Source: Siphonodentalium dalli
Taxonomy: Eukaryota; Mollusca; Scaphopoda; Gadilida; Siphonodentaliidae
Length of the DNA stretch: 64,000 bases
Direction of reading: 5' to 3'
Assembly: GCA_032622095.1 (NCBI GenBank)
Contig: CP136063.1
Span: 277,445,426 to 277,509,425 of the forward strand
Positions 31,832 through 42,588 of this stretch are shown here, in pieces; position 1 is the stretch's first letter, and every line of letters starts with the position of its first letter. Both the position numbers and the translations under genes were made by a program. The notes under the pieces are model-generated. The model was not told the DNA's origin. It ran no database searches and saw nothing but the letters and a program-made list of their open reading frames with translations.

Positions 31832-32398
31832 TTAACCCTTTCAGTGCCAAGTCCGATTTTTGTATCAACCCATATTTCCTTGATAATTTTTCAAATTTAT
31901 TGATTATAATAATGTGATACATTGATGGAAAGAGCTCTAAGAGGAAATATGGGTTAACCCTTTACCCAACAGTTATGCCCTGTGCCAATGCATTCTCTTA
32001 TATATGCGAGTCGACCATAGGTCGCCTCGCATATATAAGAGAATGCATTGGCTTAACACATTAAAAATTATAAAATTGTTAAAGAATGTAAGAAAAAATG
32101 GTAAAAAGTGTAAAAAAAAAGTTTTTTTTTAGGCCAATGCATTCTCTTATATATGCGAGGCGACCTATGGTCGACTCGCATATATAAGAGAATGCATTGG
32201 CACAGGGCTAACTGTAACTATCACAATGTGGCCAAGGAGCCGGTTCCAATGATATCCATATTTGTATGGTTTTATTGAGACAGGCCGAAGATATTTTAGG
32301 CTGTTGAAGCTTTATTTGGCCGGTTTTGGCCGGTTTGTTGGGTAAAGGGTTAAATATGCCTACAGTTACCAAAATCAGACTTGGCACTGAAAGGGTAA
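31832..32398. mobile_element. family B MITE, copy 3, split by family A
   Basis: TTAACCCTTTCAGTGCC, ATTTTTGTATCAACCC and AAATTTATTGATTATAATAA at the left, then family A, then AAAATCAGACTTGGCACTGA and AAGGG. The core is the TTGATAATTTTT type seen intact at 46028-46234, not the hairpin cassette. Confidence 0.85.
31954..32353 (+). mobile_element. family A MITE, copy 4, nested in B
   Basis: Complete element with TTAA at both ends and both hairpins. It interrupts the B right arm at GGAAATATGGGTT, a position that reads GGAAATATGGGTTGATAC in the intact B copy at 46028-46234. Confidence 0.93.
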
Positions 32399-33127
32399 CA
32401 AGTACATGCAAAAATTGATTGACTTTGTTCTTATTTTAATTATTATTAAAAACTCTCCAATAATGAGATTTCGCATGTCAAAACTATTACAGTGGAATGA
32501 ACAATAAAAGTCCAAAATTATTCCAATAATATACCAAAATTTTAATAAAAACTTAATAGTAAATTCAAATATCTTAGACTGAATATGATTTTGGAAAGGC
32601 AAAGCATTGAAAAATATTCTGATAATCATAAAATATTTGAACTTACAACATGATTAGCGATGTGTGTTTTCAAATCACAGTAACAGTTTTGATGTGAAAT
32701 TTCATTATCGAGAAGTAACACATGTATATCACAAAGTTTATCTATTTTTCCATGTTCTTAGTTGTGATGTTTTTACAGACTTAATTACAGTCTTCATTTT
32801 GAAACTGCCCACTTCTTCGACCATAATGCATTATATGACATTTGGAAGCAACATAGCCACTCATTATTAAAACAGTGGAATGCCATTTCTCTCAAAACTC
32901 ATAGAACTGCCAAGAAAAACCTTGGTATTTCAACAGTAATAATTTTTTTTTCAGCGGTGGAATGGGATTGATTTTGTTTCATAATAGACATTCACATGCT
33001 TGTACTTGCATGGACCCGTCAGCGTGATTCACATCTCCTACACAAGCTTACATCCTCCCAGCTTCTCAGCACTCAAAATAAGAAATCTGTCATTTAGACA
33101 TGAAAAATATGAAAAAATAAAATAAAA

Positions 33128-33130
<3 letters not shown>
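32399..33130. repeat. family I fragment and AT-rich DNA
   Basis: 32399-32680 contains pieces also found at 38160-38420 and 46235-46605 (TTGATTGACTTTGTTC, ACTCTCCAATAATGAGA, AATGAACAATAAAAGTCCAA), partly in inverted order. The remainder has no supportable gene. Confidence 0.5.
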
Positions 33131-33208
<78 letters not shown>

Positions 33209-33217
33209 CGCTCTCTG
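33131..33217. repeat. (CT)n microsatellite
   Basis: Near-perfect CT dinucleotide run interrupted by CCCCCC and one CG. A minus-strand frame over it encodes only ER repeats and is not a gene. Confidence 0.98.
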
Positions 33218-33347
33218 AACTGATAAGAAAATCTCAATTTTAATAGGTTTCACTTTCCTTACTGGATTACTTTATTGTAGGCTTTCCCATGATCCTTCAT
33301 AATTTAGGAAATTTTGGTCAAACTGTTTCCATTTCATATATCGTGAT

Positions 33348-33834
33348 TTAACCCTTTCAGTGCCATGGGCCGATCTCATCAGCCCTAATTTACAGTCTGC
33401 AAAATCGGCCCTAAAAAACAAAACAAAAAACATATTTATTTTTTTTTAGATTTTTGTTGTTGTTTTTTTGCTTGAATTTTTTTTGGGTATGCTTAAGCAT
33501 GCTATAGCGAATTTAAAAACAAACTGGATAAAACCTTAGGGGCATGTTATAACTCAAAACTATCACCAAGTATTCATAGTAATATTTTTGATGCCCATGA
33601 AAAACGTAAGATTCCCTGGCACTAAACCTACAAAATAAGTCTGTTAAAGAATATAAGAAAAAATTATTAAAATTGAAAAAAATAATAACAAATGATGAAA
33701 AATTGTTAGGCCAATGCATTGCATTCTCTTATATATGCGAGGCGACCTATGGTCGACTCACATATATAAGAGAATGCATTGGCACAGGGTATATGGGTTG
33801 ATACAAAAATCAGACCTGGCACTGAAAGGGTTAA
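33348..33834 (+). mobile_element. family B MITE, copy 6, long form
   Basis: TTAACCCTTTCAGTGCC to GGCACTGAAAGGGTTAA, with CCGATCTCATCAGCCC at the left, a long insert (TTAAGCATGCTATAGCGAAT, AACTCAAAACTATCACCAAG), one hairpin cassette near 33710-33785 and GGGTTGATACAAAAATCAG at the right. Confidence 0.92.
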
Positions 33835-33876
33835 TAATGAATGGCATATTCATGAATTTTTCTTTCATTTAACAAG

Positions 33877-34002
33877 ATTGATAATTTCGATGACAATGGA
33901 TTTGACCTTGAAAGCAATGATAACGGCGAGAGTTTGACTTCTGCGCAGAGTCAAAAAAGTGGTGATCTTTCGCGATCTGGTTCTCGTCGCCGTAGAAACG
34001 AG
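33877..34002 (+). CDS. putative coding exon 4 of the same gene
   Basis: Acceptor in a T-rich tract ending AACAAG at 33876; donor GAG|GTACAG at 34003. Exactly 42 codons, phase 0 on both sides, no stop: IDNFDDNGFDLESNDNGESL... and ending SRSGSRRRRNE. The Asp/Asn-rich start and Arg/Ser-rich end fit a disordered, phosphorylatable segment; the RRRR cluster could act as a nuclear localisation signal (inference). Phase 0 matches the end of exon 3 and the start of exon 5. An additional phase-0 exon in the 18-kb intron that follows cannot be excluded. Confidence 0.6.
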
Positions 34003-34486
34003 GTACAGTTTGATATCCTCGGTGTTGTAGTGCATGTATGTTGCATGTCTGTGGGTAAATTTAGCTTCAGTTATTTTTCTCTTCATAGAGTGGTCACGTT
34101 TTAGCTTCAAACGTTATATATGCTTCCATTTTTGTGATCCCCTGATTGGTCCAAAAATACTTATTTCACTGAAATACAAAACATTTTTTTTTATAATTTT
34201 TGTTTTTATAATTTTGCCTGAATTGTGATTACAGACACTGGATACTGATAGAAATTTATTATCTCTTCTGTAAAAGTGGTCTCTTTATTTCTTTGGTTCC
34301 TCCGTCTCCTTTTATGATTTCTTTTTTTGGAACAACATTGATTCACTATCAACTTCTCAAAAGCAATGCATTTTTGTTAGTGAAAATGATATCTGTACAA
34401 AATGGTTAAAAATATACTTGCAATTTATAACAGAGAAACTCACAGGTAAGAAATGAACATGGGTTTTTATGGCTCCATACTCAGAT
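34003..34486. other. intron, no repeat recognised
   Basis: AT-rich sequence directly after the exon; no second exon seen. Confidence 0.45.
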
Positions 34487-34724
34487 TCACCCTTTCTACA
34501 CTAAATGGATTCTCCCACTCACGCAGTCATATCAGTATACATTGGAATAGTCTTATTCATTTCTATAGGTTTTCTGGAAAAATAAGCAGACAAGAGATAA
34601 TACTAGTACAGAAGGAGTCCTATATATTTTTTGGAAGGATATCTGGGTCATTTGTTGACCTTATTAACTGAATATTTCCTAAGGGAACTACTCGTCAACG
34701 AGTATTTAGTATTGAAAGAGTTAA
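34487..34724 (+). mobile_element. family D MITE, copy 4
   Basis: CCCTTTCTACACTAAATGG at the left (flank TTCA in place of TTAA) and CGAGTATTTAGTATTGAAAG-AGTTAA at the right. Confidence 0.8.
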
Positions 34725-34968
34725 AATTTGTGATATGTGACTGACAGGAATGGTCTCTGATTTGAATTTTTTTATTTTGGTGTCCTCTCGATTAATAAAA
34801 TACAGATTTGTAATATGACAAAACATTGGGTCTCATCCATTATTTATCTTCACTTAATTCACAAGTCATTTTGTGCATTTTACCCTCCTCACAGATTTTG
34901 TTTCACTTGCGGTCCTCATATGCTGTTTCTGTTCATAGTGATTATCCCCCTCCTCCCACACACACACA

Positions 34969-35492
34969 CCACAGGCCCCTGTGGGAATTTACCAGATATA
35001 CCAATATATGTTATAACAGTGACAAGGTTCACAAGTCCGATTTTTGTAAAAACACACCATCTATCGAATTGCCCGTACCATATGGCGACGTCGCTTAAAT
35101 TGACTTCATCAAGTTATATATCAAACGAAAGAAAATTTTATGCCTATAACAAACACTAGAGCATATTAATGTTTTAGAATTATTGCTGATATTAGGCGGA
35201 CAGGGAGACTGACAACCTGTTTTACTCCCGAATTTCCAGTTGATATGGCAAGTTTTCAGTACCATGTCATGACCACTTCGTTTGATTCTATTGAATAATA
35301 CACCCAAAAGAAAGGAAAGTTCATGGTCAATAAGACACAACTGAAATATATTGTGACAGTTGAACGATTTTGAGAATCTATGAGAAATATGAAAGATGGT
35401 GTGTTTTTTCCCAAAATCGGACTTGTGAACCTTGTCACTGGTGTAGTATATATTGGTTTCACTGCTATTTTTCGCCCAGGGGCCTGTGACAC
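34969..35492. mobile_element. MITE, family J, about 100-bp inverted ends
   Basis: Arms at 34969-35064 and about 35391-35492 share ACAGGCCCCTG, CCAATATAT, and a fully matched CAGTGACAAGGTTCACAAGT-CCGATTTT block. Frames overlapping the arms on both strands are repeat-derived, not genes. Confidence 0.8.
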
Positions 35493-35759
35493 ACATGATT
35501 CTCTTTGTTAACAGGATATATATAGATATAATTGAGAGCAATGTGATGGCGAGAAAATTACATTTCAACAATTTTTCATTTAAAAGTAATTCCTCCTTGT
35601 ATCCTTAAACTGTTTTAAGATGGCTGAAATTTTTATTTTTCCTGCTATGCTGATGCGTCCCTTTGACATATGTGGACATGTTATTCATAATTTTGTTTTA
35701 AGTCAGTTAATGGGCTCTTAACTGGATGTTCTAAAACAAGCTGCCTTATTATCTGCCTT

Positions 35760-36010
35760 AATTATATTGGAATCTGCTTGTCCGTCCATCATCCGTCCTT
35801 GAACACAAATTTGTCCGGACTTTTTCTTAGTCGTTTATTTTATCAATTTCCGTGAAACTTGGCACAGACATCAACCACCATGGGAACCTGTGCACCTGCG
35901 ATTATGACGTCTGTTGGACTTTTTTTGGTGGAGTTATCCCCCCTTTTATGACTTACAAAATTTTCGCAACATGTATAATTTTAGTCCCATTGGAACAGTC
36001 ACACCTCTAG
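35760..36010 (+). repeat. family H-related remnant
   Basis: GTCCGTCCATCATCCGTCC, TTTTTCTTAGTCG, TTTCCGTGAAACTTGGCAC and GGAGTTATCCCCCCTTTTAT in H order. Confidence 0.6.
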
Positions 36011-36216
36011 TTTAATTTGAAGTCTACTGTGGCTCACAGTGATAACCTTTACCTACAATTGTTTGTAACTACTCGTCCAGTCGATAACGATAACCTTTAA
36101 CTACATTTGTGTGTAACTCCTCGTACATTGTGATATGGGGAACTAGGCTTGCTTTGACAAATCCTAGTATATATAATATGAACTCTGTATAATTTATATA
36201 TACATATGCCTTATAG

Positions 36217-36372
36217 TTTTATCGCGTGTTTAAACATTTACATAACTGATGAATAACCAACCAGCCATTCTACTATCCTAACTATTTTTGTTGACATGTA
36301 GATAGCCCTGGGTTAATTCCTTCCGGTTGTCAGTCGACCTATCACACTGGCTTTTTATCTGCCTTCTCGGTT
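36217..36372 (+). repeat. dispersed repeat, copy of the minisatellite interruption
   Basis: Matches 929-1100 over about 150 bp (CATAACTGATGAATAACCAA, TCTACTATCCTAACTATTTT, CCTTCCGGTTGTCAGTCGA). The 15-bp minisatellite is not present next to it. Confidence 0.82.
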
Positions 36373-36417
36373 GGCCCAGCACAGGTATTTCAATAAATTG
36401 TGTACGAAAACCTGGGA

Positions 36418-36561
36418 GACCTGCATATATAAGAGAATGCATTGGCACAGGGTTTTCGCATTCCGATGAATGGCAACAAGCCATATTTCTGACGAAATCC
36501 TGAAAAATTACCCATAACTCTTCTGTGGTTGAGGAGTTAATTATTTAGGGCATTACTGTAA
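36418..36561 (+). mobile_element. hairpin-cassette fragment fused to right arm of family F
   Basis: GCATATATAAGAGAATGCAT-TGGCACAGGG is followed within a few bases by the F right arm from CCGATGAATGGCAACAAGCC to GGGCATTACTGTA. Neither element has its left half. Confidence 0.8.
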
Positions 36562-36649
36562 GGACAGTGCATTGTAGGGTATCTGGGATATTCAAAGCTT
36601 GAAGTCAACCACCCTGAAGAAACCTATTATCCCTGGAAAACAATTACTT

Positions 36650-36716
36650 CCCAATATTGGGGCATAATGAATTCACCTTATGGGGACCTCATTTCGCAAA
36701 GGACAGACACACTGTT
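36650..36716 (+). mobile_element. family G fragment between direct repeats
   Basis: GAATTCACCTTATGGGGACC and GCAAAGGACAGACACACTG are G right-end sequence. A block including GTCAACCACCCTGAAGAAAC stands on both sides (about 36604 and 36720). Confidence 0.65.
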
Positions 36717-36841
36717 TCAAGTCAACCACCCTGAAGAAACCTGATTTATACCACGATCGCCTATCTTACTATATAAATAAAGCCATCTGTTTAAATTTTA
36801 CATTTAATCAACACCTGTTGATTAAACGTGCCTACTGTTGA

Positions 36842-37013
36842 TTAAACTTCGCAGAGTGGATTAAACTTTCTTCATACAATTTGAACGGAAAAGTGTTTAT
36901 CCATCGCATTGTAAAGATCATGGCTTAAACTTCGCAGAGTGGATTAAACTTTCTCCATACAATTTGAACGGAAAAGTGTTTATCCATCGCATTGTAAAGA
37001 TCGTGGCATAAAC
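36842..37013. repeat. two-copy tandem duplication, about 86 bp
   Basis: TAAACTTCGCAGAGTGGATT through CATTGTAAAGATC(A/G)TGGC occurs twice in succession with very few differences. Confidence 0.93.
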
Positions 37014-37016
37014 AAA

Positions 37017-37156
37017 ATATATGCATAGTGTTTCTGAATAACAAATTTAATCCACTCGTGGGATTGGCGATTTACATCACTCGCTGAAGCTCTTGGTGTA
37101 AATCGCCAATCCCACTCGTGGATTAAATTAGTTATTCAGAAACACTATGCGTATAT
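37017..37156. mobile_element. fold-back MITE, family P copy 2
   Basis: Arms from ATATATGCATAGTGTTTCTG and complement, inner CCACTCGTGGGATTGG, loop ACATCACTCGCTGAAGCTC. Related to 5771-5906 but with a longer, unpaired loop. Confidence 0.88.
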
Positions 37157-37469
37157 TCTATATATCACTGGCAATTGATTACTGGCCAATAGGGGTATAA
37201 CAAATTGTATAAGCATCTGTAATTTCCATCAATTTGTATCATTCTTATTAATGTGATAACGCCTCTATATTGGAATCAAGACATTATAGCAATTATTACT
37301 ACAGCTGATATTGGAAATCTAACTAACTAGTGTCAAAACAATATGTGATTACTTTTACTCATTATCTTGTGATAATTAACTCTTTAATACTTAACACCTA
37401 ATGCTGCCAAACACCTGGTGACATGATTTGACGTTGCCAACTTACTCCCTGGTGACATGTTTTGGCATG
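37157..37469. other. no gene recognised
   Basis: AT-rich, including a two-copy TGACATGATTTGACGTTGCC-like stretch. Nothing supportable. Confidence 0.45.
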
Positions 37470-37685
37470 TACAGTAATGCTCTAATAAATCTACTCCTTA
37501 ACCACAGCAGAATTGGGGTAACTTTTCAGGATTTAGTCGGAAATATGGCTTGTTTCCATTCATTGGAAAGCTCTCGCGGAGAGCTTTCTGATGAATGGCA
37601 ACAAGCCATATTTCCGACTAAATCCTGAAAAGTTACCCATAATTCTGCTGTGGTTAAGGAGTCGATTAATTAGAGCATTACTGTA
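37470..37685. mobile_element. family F palindromic MITE, copy 4, near complete
   Basis: TACAGTAATGCTCTAATAAA to TTAGAGCATTACTGTA. Arms of about 100 bp around GAAAGCTCTC / GAGAGCTTTC. TA at both ends. Confidence 0.95.
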
Positions 37686-38159
37686 TATAAATATCCAAAT
37701 ATTTTAGTTAAGACAATCATGTCAAATTCTTAAATCGGTTGCTGTCAACCACGTTTTGCACAAACAATCTCATTTGGGAGGAAGTTGTGAACTGCATAGC
37801 AGGACAATTATGATTTACGGTTATTCACAGTTCAGTTCTCAGTTCAGTTCTGTATTACATTAGTCGCTTAGATTAGACAATTTTATCTTGGGGCTACTAA
37901 AATAGTGAGTTCTGATTGGTGCTACTGATGTGGAATCCCCCTTCGTTGGGAAATAGAAACTCAAGGACAAGTAATCAGACCCACTATTTATATGTGGGTC
38001 TGCAATTAACTTAGACTGAATATAGTATAGTTACCCCTATTTAATTAGGTCTGAGTAATGTAAATGAATAATTAAATTTCCTCGCAGATAAAGTGTGGTT
38101 TCAAACTTCTTTGGCAATACATAATTGAATTGTAAATTTTTCAGTCAGGTATATTAAAG
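37686..38159. other. no gene recognised
   Basis: No coding or repeat signal supported. Confidence 0.45.
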
Positions 38160-38936
38160 GGACCCAAGCCACTCACACTGGGTAATTGTGCAAAAATAAA
38201 AAATAACATGGAGAAATAGATAAATTCTGTTCTTATATTCATTATTGATAGTTCTCTAATAACGAAATTTTGTGCGTTGAAACCATTGTTTTGTAAACAA
38301 ATCTGCTACAGTGATTTGTCAACAAACATCGCTAATCATGCAGTAAATTTAAATATTTTAATCTGGATATGATTTCCAGAATATTTTTCAATGCTTTGAC
38401 CTTTTCCAATGTTTACTGTTAACCCTTTACCCAACAGAAGGGCCCTGTGCCAATGCATTCTCTTATATATGCGAGTCGACCATAGGTCGCCTCGCATATA
38501 TAAGAGAATGCATTGGCTTAACACATTAAAAATTATAAAATTGTTAAAGAATGTAAGAAAAAATGGTAAAAAGTGTTAAAAAAAGATTTTTTTTAGGCCA
38601 ATGCATTCTCTTATATATGCGAGGCGACCTATGGTCGACTCGCATATATAAGAGAATGCATTGGCACAGGGCATAACTATAACCATCACAATGTGGTCAA
38701 TGATCCGGTTCCAATGATATCCATATTTGTATGGTTTTATTGAGACAGACCCAAGATATTTTAGGCCGTTGAAGCTTTATTTGGCCGGTTTTGGCCGGTT
38801 TGTTGGGTAAAGGGTTAAGTCTTGATTAATTGTTGGTATCTTATTGGACTTAATTGGACTTTTATCGATAATTACACTGCAACAGTACTGCAAGAACAAA
38901 GTCAATCTATATTTTCATGTTGATGATACAGTAATG
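38160..38936 (+). repeat. family I repeat, split by family A
   Basis: AACATGGAGAAATAGATAAA, TTGATAGTTCTCTAATAAC, TTCAATGCTTTGACCTTTTC and CAATGTTTACTG up to 38418, resuming after the A element with CTTGATTAATTGTTGGTATC. The uninterrupted order is visible at 41085-41237 and 46235-46605. Confidence 0.8.
38419..38818 (+). mobile_element. family A MITE, copy 5, nested in family I
   Basis: Complete dual-hairpin element with TTAA at both ends. The empty site is seen at 41111-41123 (TTTACAATTAAGT), where TTAA is single. Confidence 0.95.
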
Positions 38937-39183
38937 CCCTAAGTAATCGAACCCTTAACCACAGCAGAATTATGGGTAACTTTTCAGGATTTAGTCGGAA
39001 ATATGGATTGTTGCCATTCATCGGAAAGCTCTCCCCGAGAGCTTTCCGATGAATGGCCAACAAGCCATATCTCGGCGAGAGCTTTCCGATGAATGGCAAC
39101 AAGCCAAATTTCCGACTAAATCCTGAAAAGTTACCCATAATTCTGCTGTGGTTAAGGGGTCAATTACTTAGGGCATTACTGTA
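38937..39183. mobile_element. family F MITE, copy 5, apex duplicated
   Basis: TACAGTAATGCCCTAAGTAA to GGCATTACTGTA. The GAGAGCTTTCCGATGAATGG block occurs twice at the apex, so one arm is longer than the other. Confidence 0.92.
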
Positions 39184-39249
39184 ATTGTTATATAGAGTTT
39201 TATGTTATTTCACATGAACTCACTTCAAAGACCTTGAGTCCAAAACCTA

Positions 39250-39643
39250 CAAATAGTGTGTCTGTCATTTTCAGAATTCAGCAGGCAAGCATCAGTAAAT
39301 TCACCCTCTGGGGAACTCATTCTGCTTAGGCCTAATCTTCTGGGAAGTATCTATGGTCTCATATAACATTGTTTTGGTAACTTTTTCCCTTCTGGGATGT
39401 TTCTATAGCCCTTAATTTGCAGAAGATAAAATAATCAAGGTGACTTAATAGGTGAACATCACCAACATCAACTGGGTAAATTATATCTGATCCTAGGTCT
39501 CCCATAGCAGTTGAGGCCTTAAAGCAGAATGAGGTTCCCAGAGGGTGAATTTGACGCTATCCCACTGTGTGACATAGCTTCATTAAATTCACCCTCTGGG
39601 GACCTCATTCTGCAAATGACAGACACACTATTTCAAGGCTTGC
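39250..39643 (-). mobile_element. family G MITE, copy 11
   Basis: Left hairpin mostly deleted, full spacer in reverse orientation (GGCCTAATCTTCTGGGAAG ... CAGTTGAGGCCTTAAAGCAG), right hairpin and end CTATTTCAAGGCTTG. CTTGAGTC stands next to the left end and again four bases beyond the right end, so the target duplication is suggestive but not exact. 39644-40029 shows nothing further. Confidence 0.8.
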
Positions 39644-40029
39644 TTGCTTGAGTCTCTTTAACTTGGCATGAAACTATCAGGTTTCCTACAATAATAAACA
39701 CATAACATGACTTTAATTGACAAATTTATAAACATTCAAGTGAACATCTAAAGCATCAAACCAAAATGTTGTTGTTGGCCATAGAGATTGCCGTTGGTTA
39801 CCAGTATTTAGAAGTGATCTCTCGTCTCATTATAATCAATTAATTATGTTTACATGCCAATGTGAGAGTGATTTTTACCATTGTCCTTTCGAGATCGTAC
39901 TTAGGTGGTAAATTATAGTGTGTGCTGTGTTGGGTAAATTAAAAATTTACGCTCACATTATCACTATCAATGGGCAACAGTGTACACTGTCACCATCAAA
40001 ATATTGACTTGGAGGAACCCAACTGGCTA

Positions 40030-40424
40030 TTAACCCTTTACCCAACAAAGCGGCCAAAAACGCCCAAATAAAGCTTCAACAGCCTAAAATATCTTCAGTC
40101 TGTCTCAATAACACCATACAAATATGGATATCATTGGAACCGGTTCATTGACCACGTTGTGATGGTTACAGTTATGCCCTGTGCCAATGCATTCTCTGAT
40201 ATATAAGAGAATGCATTTTTCTTACATTCTTTAACAATTTTATAATTTTTTCTTACATTTGTTAACAATTTTTATAATATTTTTCTACATTCTTTGACAA
40301 TTTTATCATTTTTAATATGTGTTAAGCCAATGCATTCTCTTATATATGCGAGGCAACCTATTGTCGACTCTCATATATAAGAGAATGCATTGGCACAGGG
40401 CCGTTCTGTTGGGTAAAGGGTTAA
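40030..40424 (-). mobile_element. family A MITE, copy 6, one hairpin collapsed
   Basis: TTAA at both ends, reverse orientation. The first hairpin is shortened to GCATTCTCTGATATATAAGAG; the second has one G-to-A change in its apex (GAGGCAACCTATTGTCGAC). Confidence 0.9.
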
Positions 40425-40520
40425 AAGGGACATAAAATTTTGAATTTTATTTTACATTAGGCCATACAAAGTCAATTTGCCGTTTATCAGGCCAAAGCAA
40501 ATTTAAAATCATTGTGGTAT

Positions 40521-40777
40521 ATAACCCATTCATGACTGGAACTTCCTGAAATTTTGCAAAAACTCTATGCCAATGCAATCTCTTACATATGCGATTCTCA
40601 CACTGGGAGCCTTGCATATATAAGAGAATGCGTTGGTCTAACTCTATTTACCTTGACAGCCAGTGCATTCTCTTATATGTGCGAGGCTCCTTATGGGAGA
40701 CTCGCATATATAAGAGAATGCACTGGTACATGATGTTTAATGCTGCATCAGTGCGGCTCCCATCATGAAAGGGTTAA
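40521..40777 (+). mobile_element. family C MITE, copy 5, both ends present
   Basis: ATAACCCATTCATGACTGGA at the left and CCCATCATGAAAGGGTTAA at the right, with two class-2 hairpins and the TTTACCTTGACAGCC spacer. The left TTAA has mutated. Confidence 0.88.
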
Positions 40778-40840
40778 TTTGCCCATTTGCACCCAAAATA
40801 ATGTCCATAACAGTTGATCGATTTCATGCGATTTATTTCA

Positions 40841-41237
40841 TTAACCCTTTCAGTGCCAGGGGCCGATCTGATCGGCCCTAATTTACGGTCTGTAAAATCG
40901 GCCCTAAATAAAACAAAAAAATAATAGATTTTTTTGGGTTGAATTTGTTTTGGGTATGCTTAATGTAATAATTAATGTAATAACTTTGATGCCCATGAAA
41001 AACGTAAGATTCCCTGGCACTAAACCTACAAAAGAAGTCTGTTAAAGAATATGAGAAAAAATTATTAAGATTGTAAAAAATATTTTTCAATGCTTTGACC
41101 TTTTCCAATGTTTACAATTAAGTTTTGATAAAACTGGTATCTTATTGTACTTATTGGCCTTATGTCGATAATTCCACTATAACAGTAATGTTGATATAAT
41201 TAATTTTAATATGCAACATCTCATTATTGGAGAGTTA
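40841..41237 (+). mobile_element. family B MITE, copy 4, left part, followed by family I
   Basis: TTAACCCTTTCAGTGCC with CCGATCTGATCGGCCC and a long-form interior up to about 41084, where it passes into family I sequence (TTCAATGCTTTGACC). The I piece provides an empty site for the A copy at 38419. Confidence 0.8.
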
Positions 41238-41728
41238 TTAACCCTTTCAGTGCCAGAGGCCGATCTCATCGGCCCTAATTTACGGTCTGTAAAATCGGCC
41301 CTAAAAAAAGTAAAAAATATATATATATATATATATATTTTTTTAGATTTTTTTGGGTTTAATTTTTTTTGGGTATGCTTAAGCATGCTATAGCGAATTT
41401 AAAAACAAACTGGTTAAAACCTTAGGGGCATGTTATAACTCAAAACTATCACCAAGTATTCATAGTAATAATTTTGATGCCCATGAAAAAATGTTAGATT
41501 CCCTGGCACTAAACCTACAAAATAAGTCTGGCACTGAAAGAGTTAAAGAATATAAGAAAAAATTATTAAAATTGTAAAAAATAATAACAAATGATGAAAA
41601 ATTGTTAGGCCAATGCATTCTCTTATATATGCGAGGCGACCTATGGTCGACTCGCATATATAAGAGAATGCATTGGCTCAGGGTATATGGGTTGATACAA
41701 AAATCGGACCTGGCACTGAAAGGGTTAA
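41238..41728 (+). mobile_element. family B MITE, copy 5, long form
   Basis: TTAACCCTTTCAGTGCC to GGCACTGAAAGGGTTAA, one hairpin cassette near 41610-41676, an (AT)n run at about 41317, and an extra B terminus (GGCACTGAAAGAGTTAA, about 41530-41546) inside. Confidence 0.92.
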
Positions 41729-42037
41729 AGAATCACCCAATAAAGTATCATTGACATATTTGTTAGTGAGTTTGGAGATGCAATTCTTCGTGACTGTCGC
41801 GTATGAATCGGAAATTTGAATTCGTAAATGGCTATGTTCGATCTCAGCTCGGTGAAAGTTTGTATAAAAAACGTACCACATTTATTTCGAACCGATTATA
41901 ATATTTTCCGACATAAAATGTGAACAAAAAAGTTGCCCGCGCTGGGTCTAGCAAACTCCATTATTCACACCAAGGCATTCATGGTTTTGCTTACATTTTG
42001 TTAATTAATAATAGGAATAATAGTAACAGGTTCCTGG

Positions 42038-42112
42038 TGGCTCAGTTTGTAATATGCATGGCACACTACATAAACACATGTTGTCCAAACATGAGGGAAT
42101 TGGTTCAAACCC
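42038..42112 (+). repeat. possible tRNA-derived (SINE-like) remnant
   Basis: TGGCTCAGTTTGT at 42038 resembles an RNA polymerase III A box and GGTTCAAACCC at 42102 a B box. They are about 64 bp apart, more than in an ordinary tRNA, and the acceptor stem does not fold, so this is at most a decayed tRNA-like sequence. 41729-42037 is otherwise unremarkable. Confidence 0.35.
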
Positions 42113-42149
42113 TGATAAGAGCATATTTGTGATCTACGCAAAGGGAAGA

Positions 42150-42417
42150 TACAGTAATGCCCAAATTAATCGACTCCTTAACCACAGCAGAATTATGGGT
42201 AACTTTTCAGGATTTAGTCGGAAATATGGCTTGTTGCCATTCATCGGAAAGCCTACTTTTCAGGATTTAGTCGGAAATATGGCTTGTTGCCATTCATCGG
42301 AAAGCTCTCGGGGAGAGCTTTCCGATGAATGGCAACAAGCCATATTTCCGACTAAATCCTGAAAAGTTCCATAATTCTGCTGTGGTTAAGGAGTCGATTA
42401 ATTAGGGCATTACTGTA
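42150..42417. mobile_element. family F MITE, copy 6, one inner-arm block duplicated
   Basis: TACAGTAATGCCCAAATTAA to GGGCATTACTGTA. TTTCAGGATTTAGTCGGAAA and the following GGCTTGTTGCC are repeated in the left arm. Confidence 0.93.
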
Positions 42418-42588
42418 GTCATAAATCATATATATTGGGTGTTAGTGGTTTCTATGTGCAGTGGAGTGATTCCTGGGTGAAAATAAGTCCCTGTTACTTA
42501 AAATATAGAAATGACTATTTTCATTCTCTGGTTGAATCCAAGGATGCAATATTTCAATGACTTTTTCTACACCCGTTTCAATGACTTT

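Noticed and set aside
33038-33253. Minus-strand frame with a long Arg-Glu repeat
   Set aside because: Translation of the (CT)n microsatellite.
34815-35571. Frames of 114, 90 and 158 codons on both strands
   Set aside because: They overlap the inverted arms of MITE J and mirror each other.
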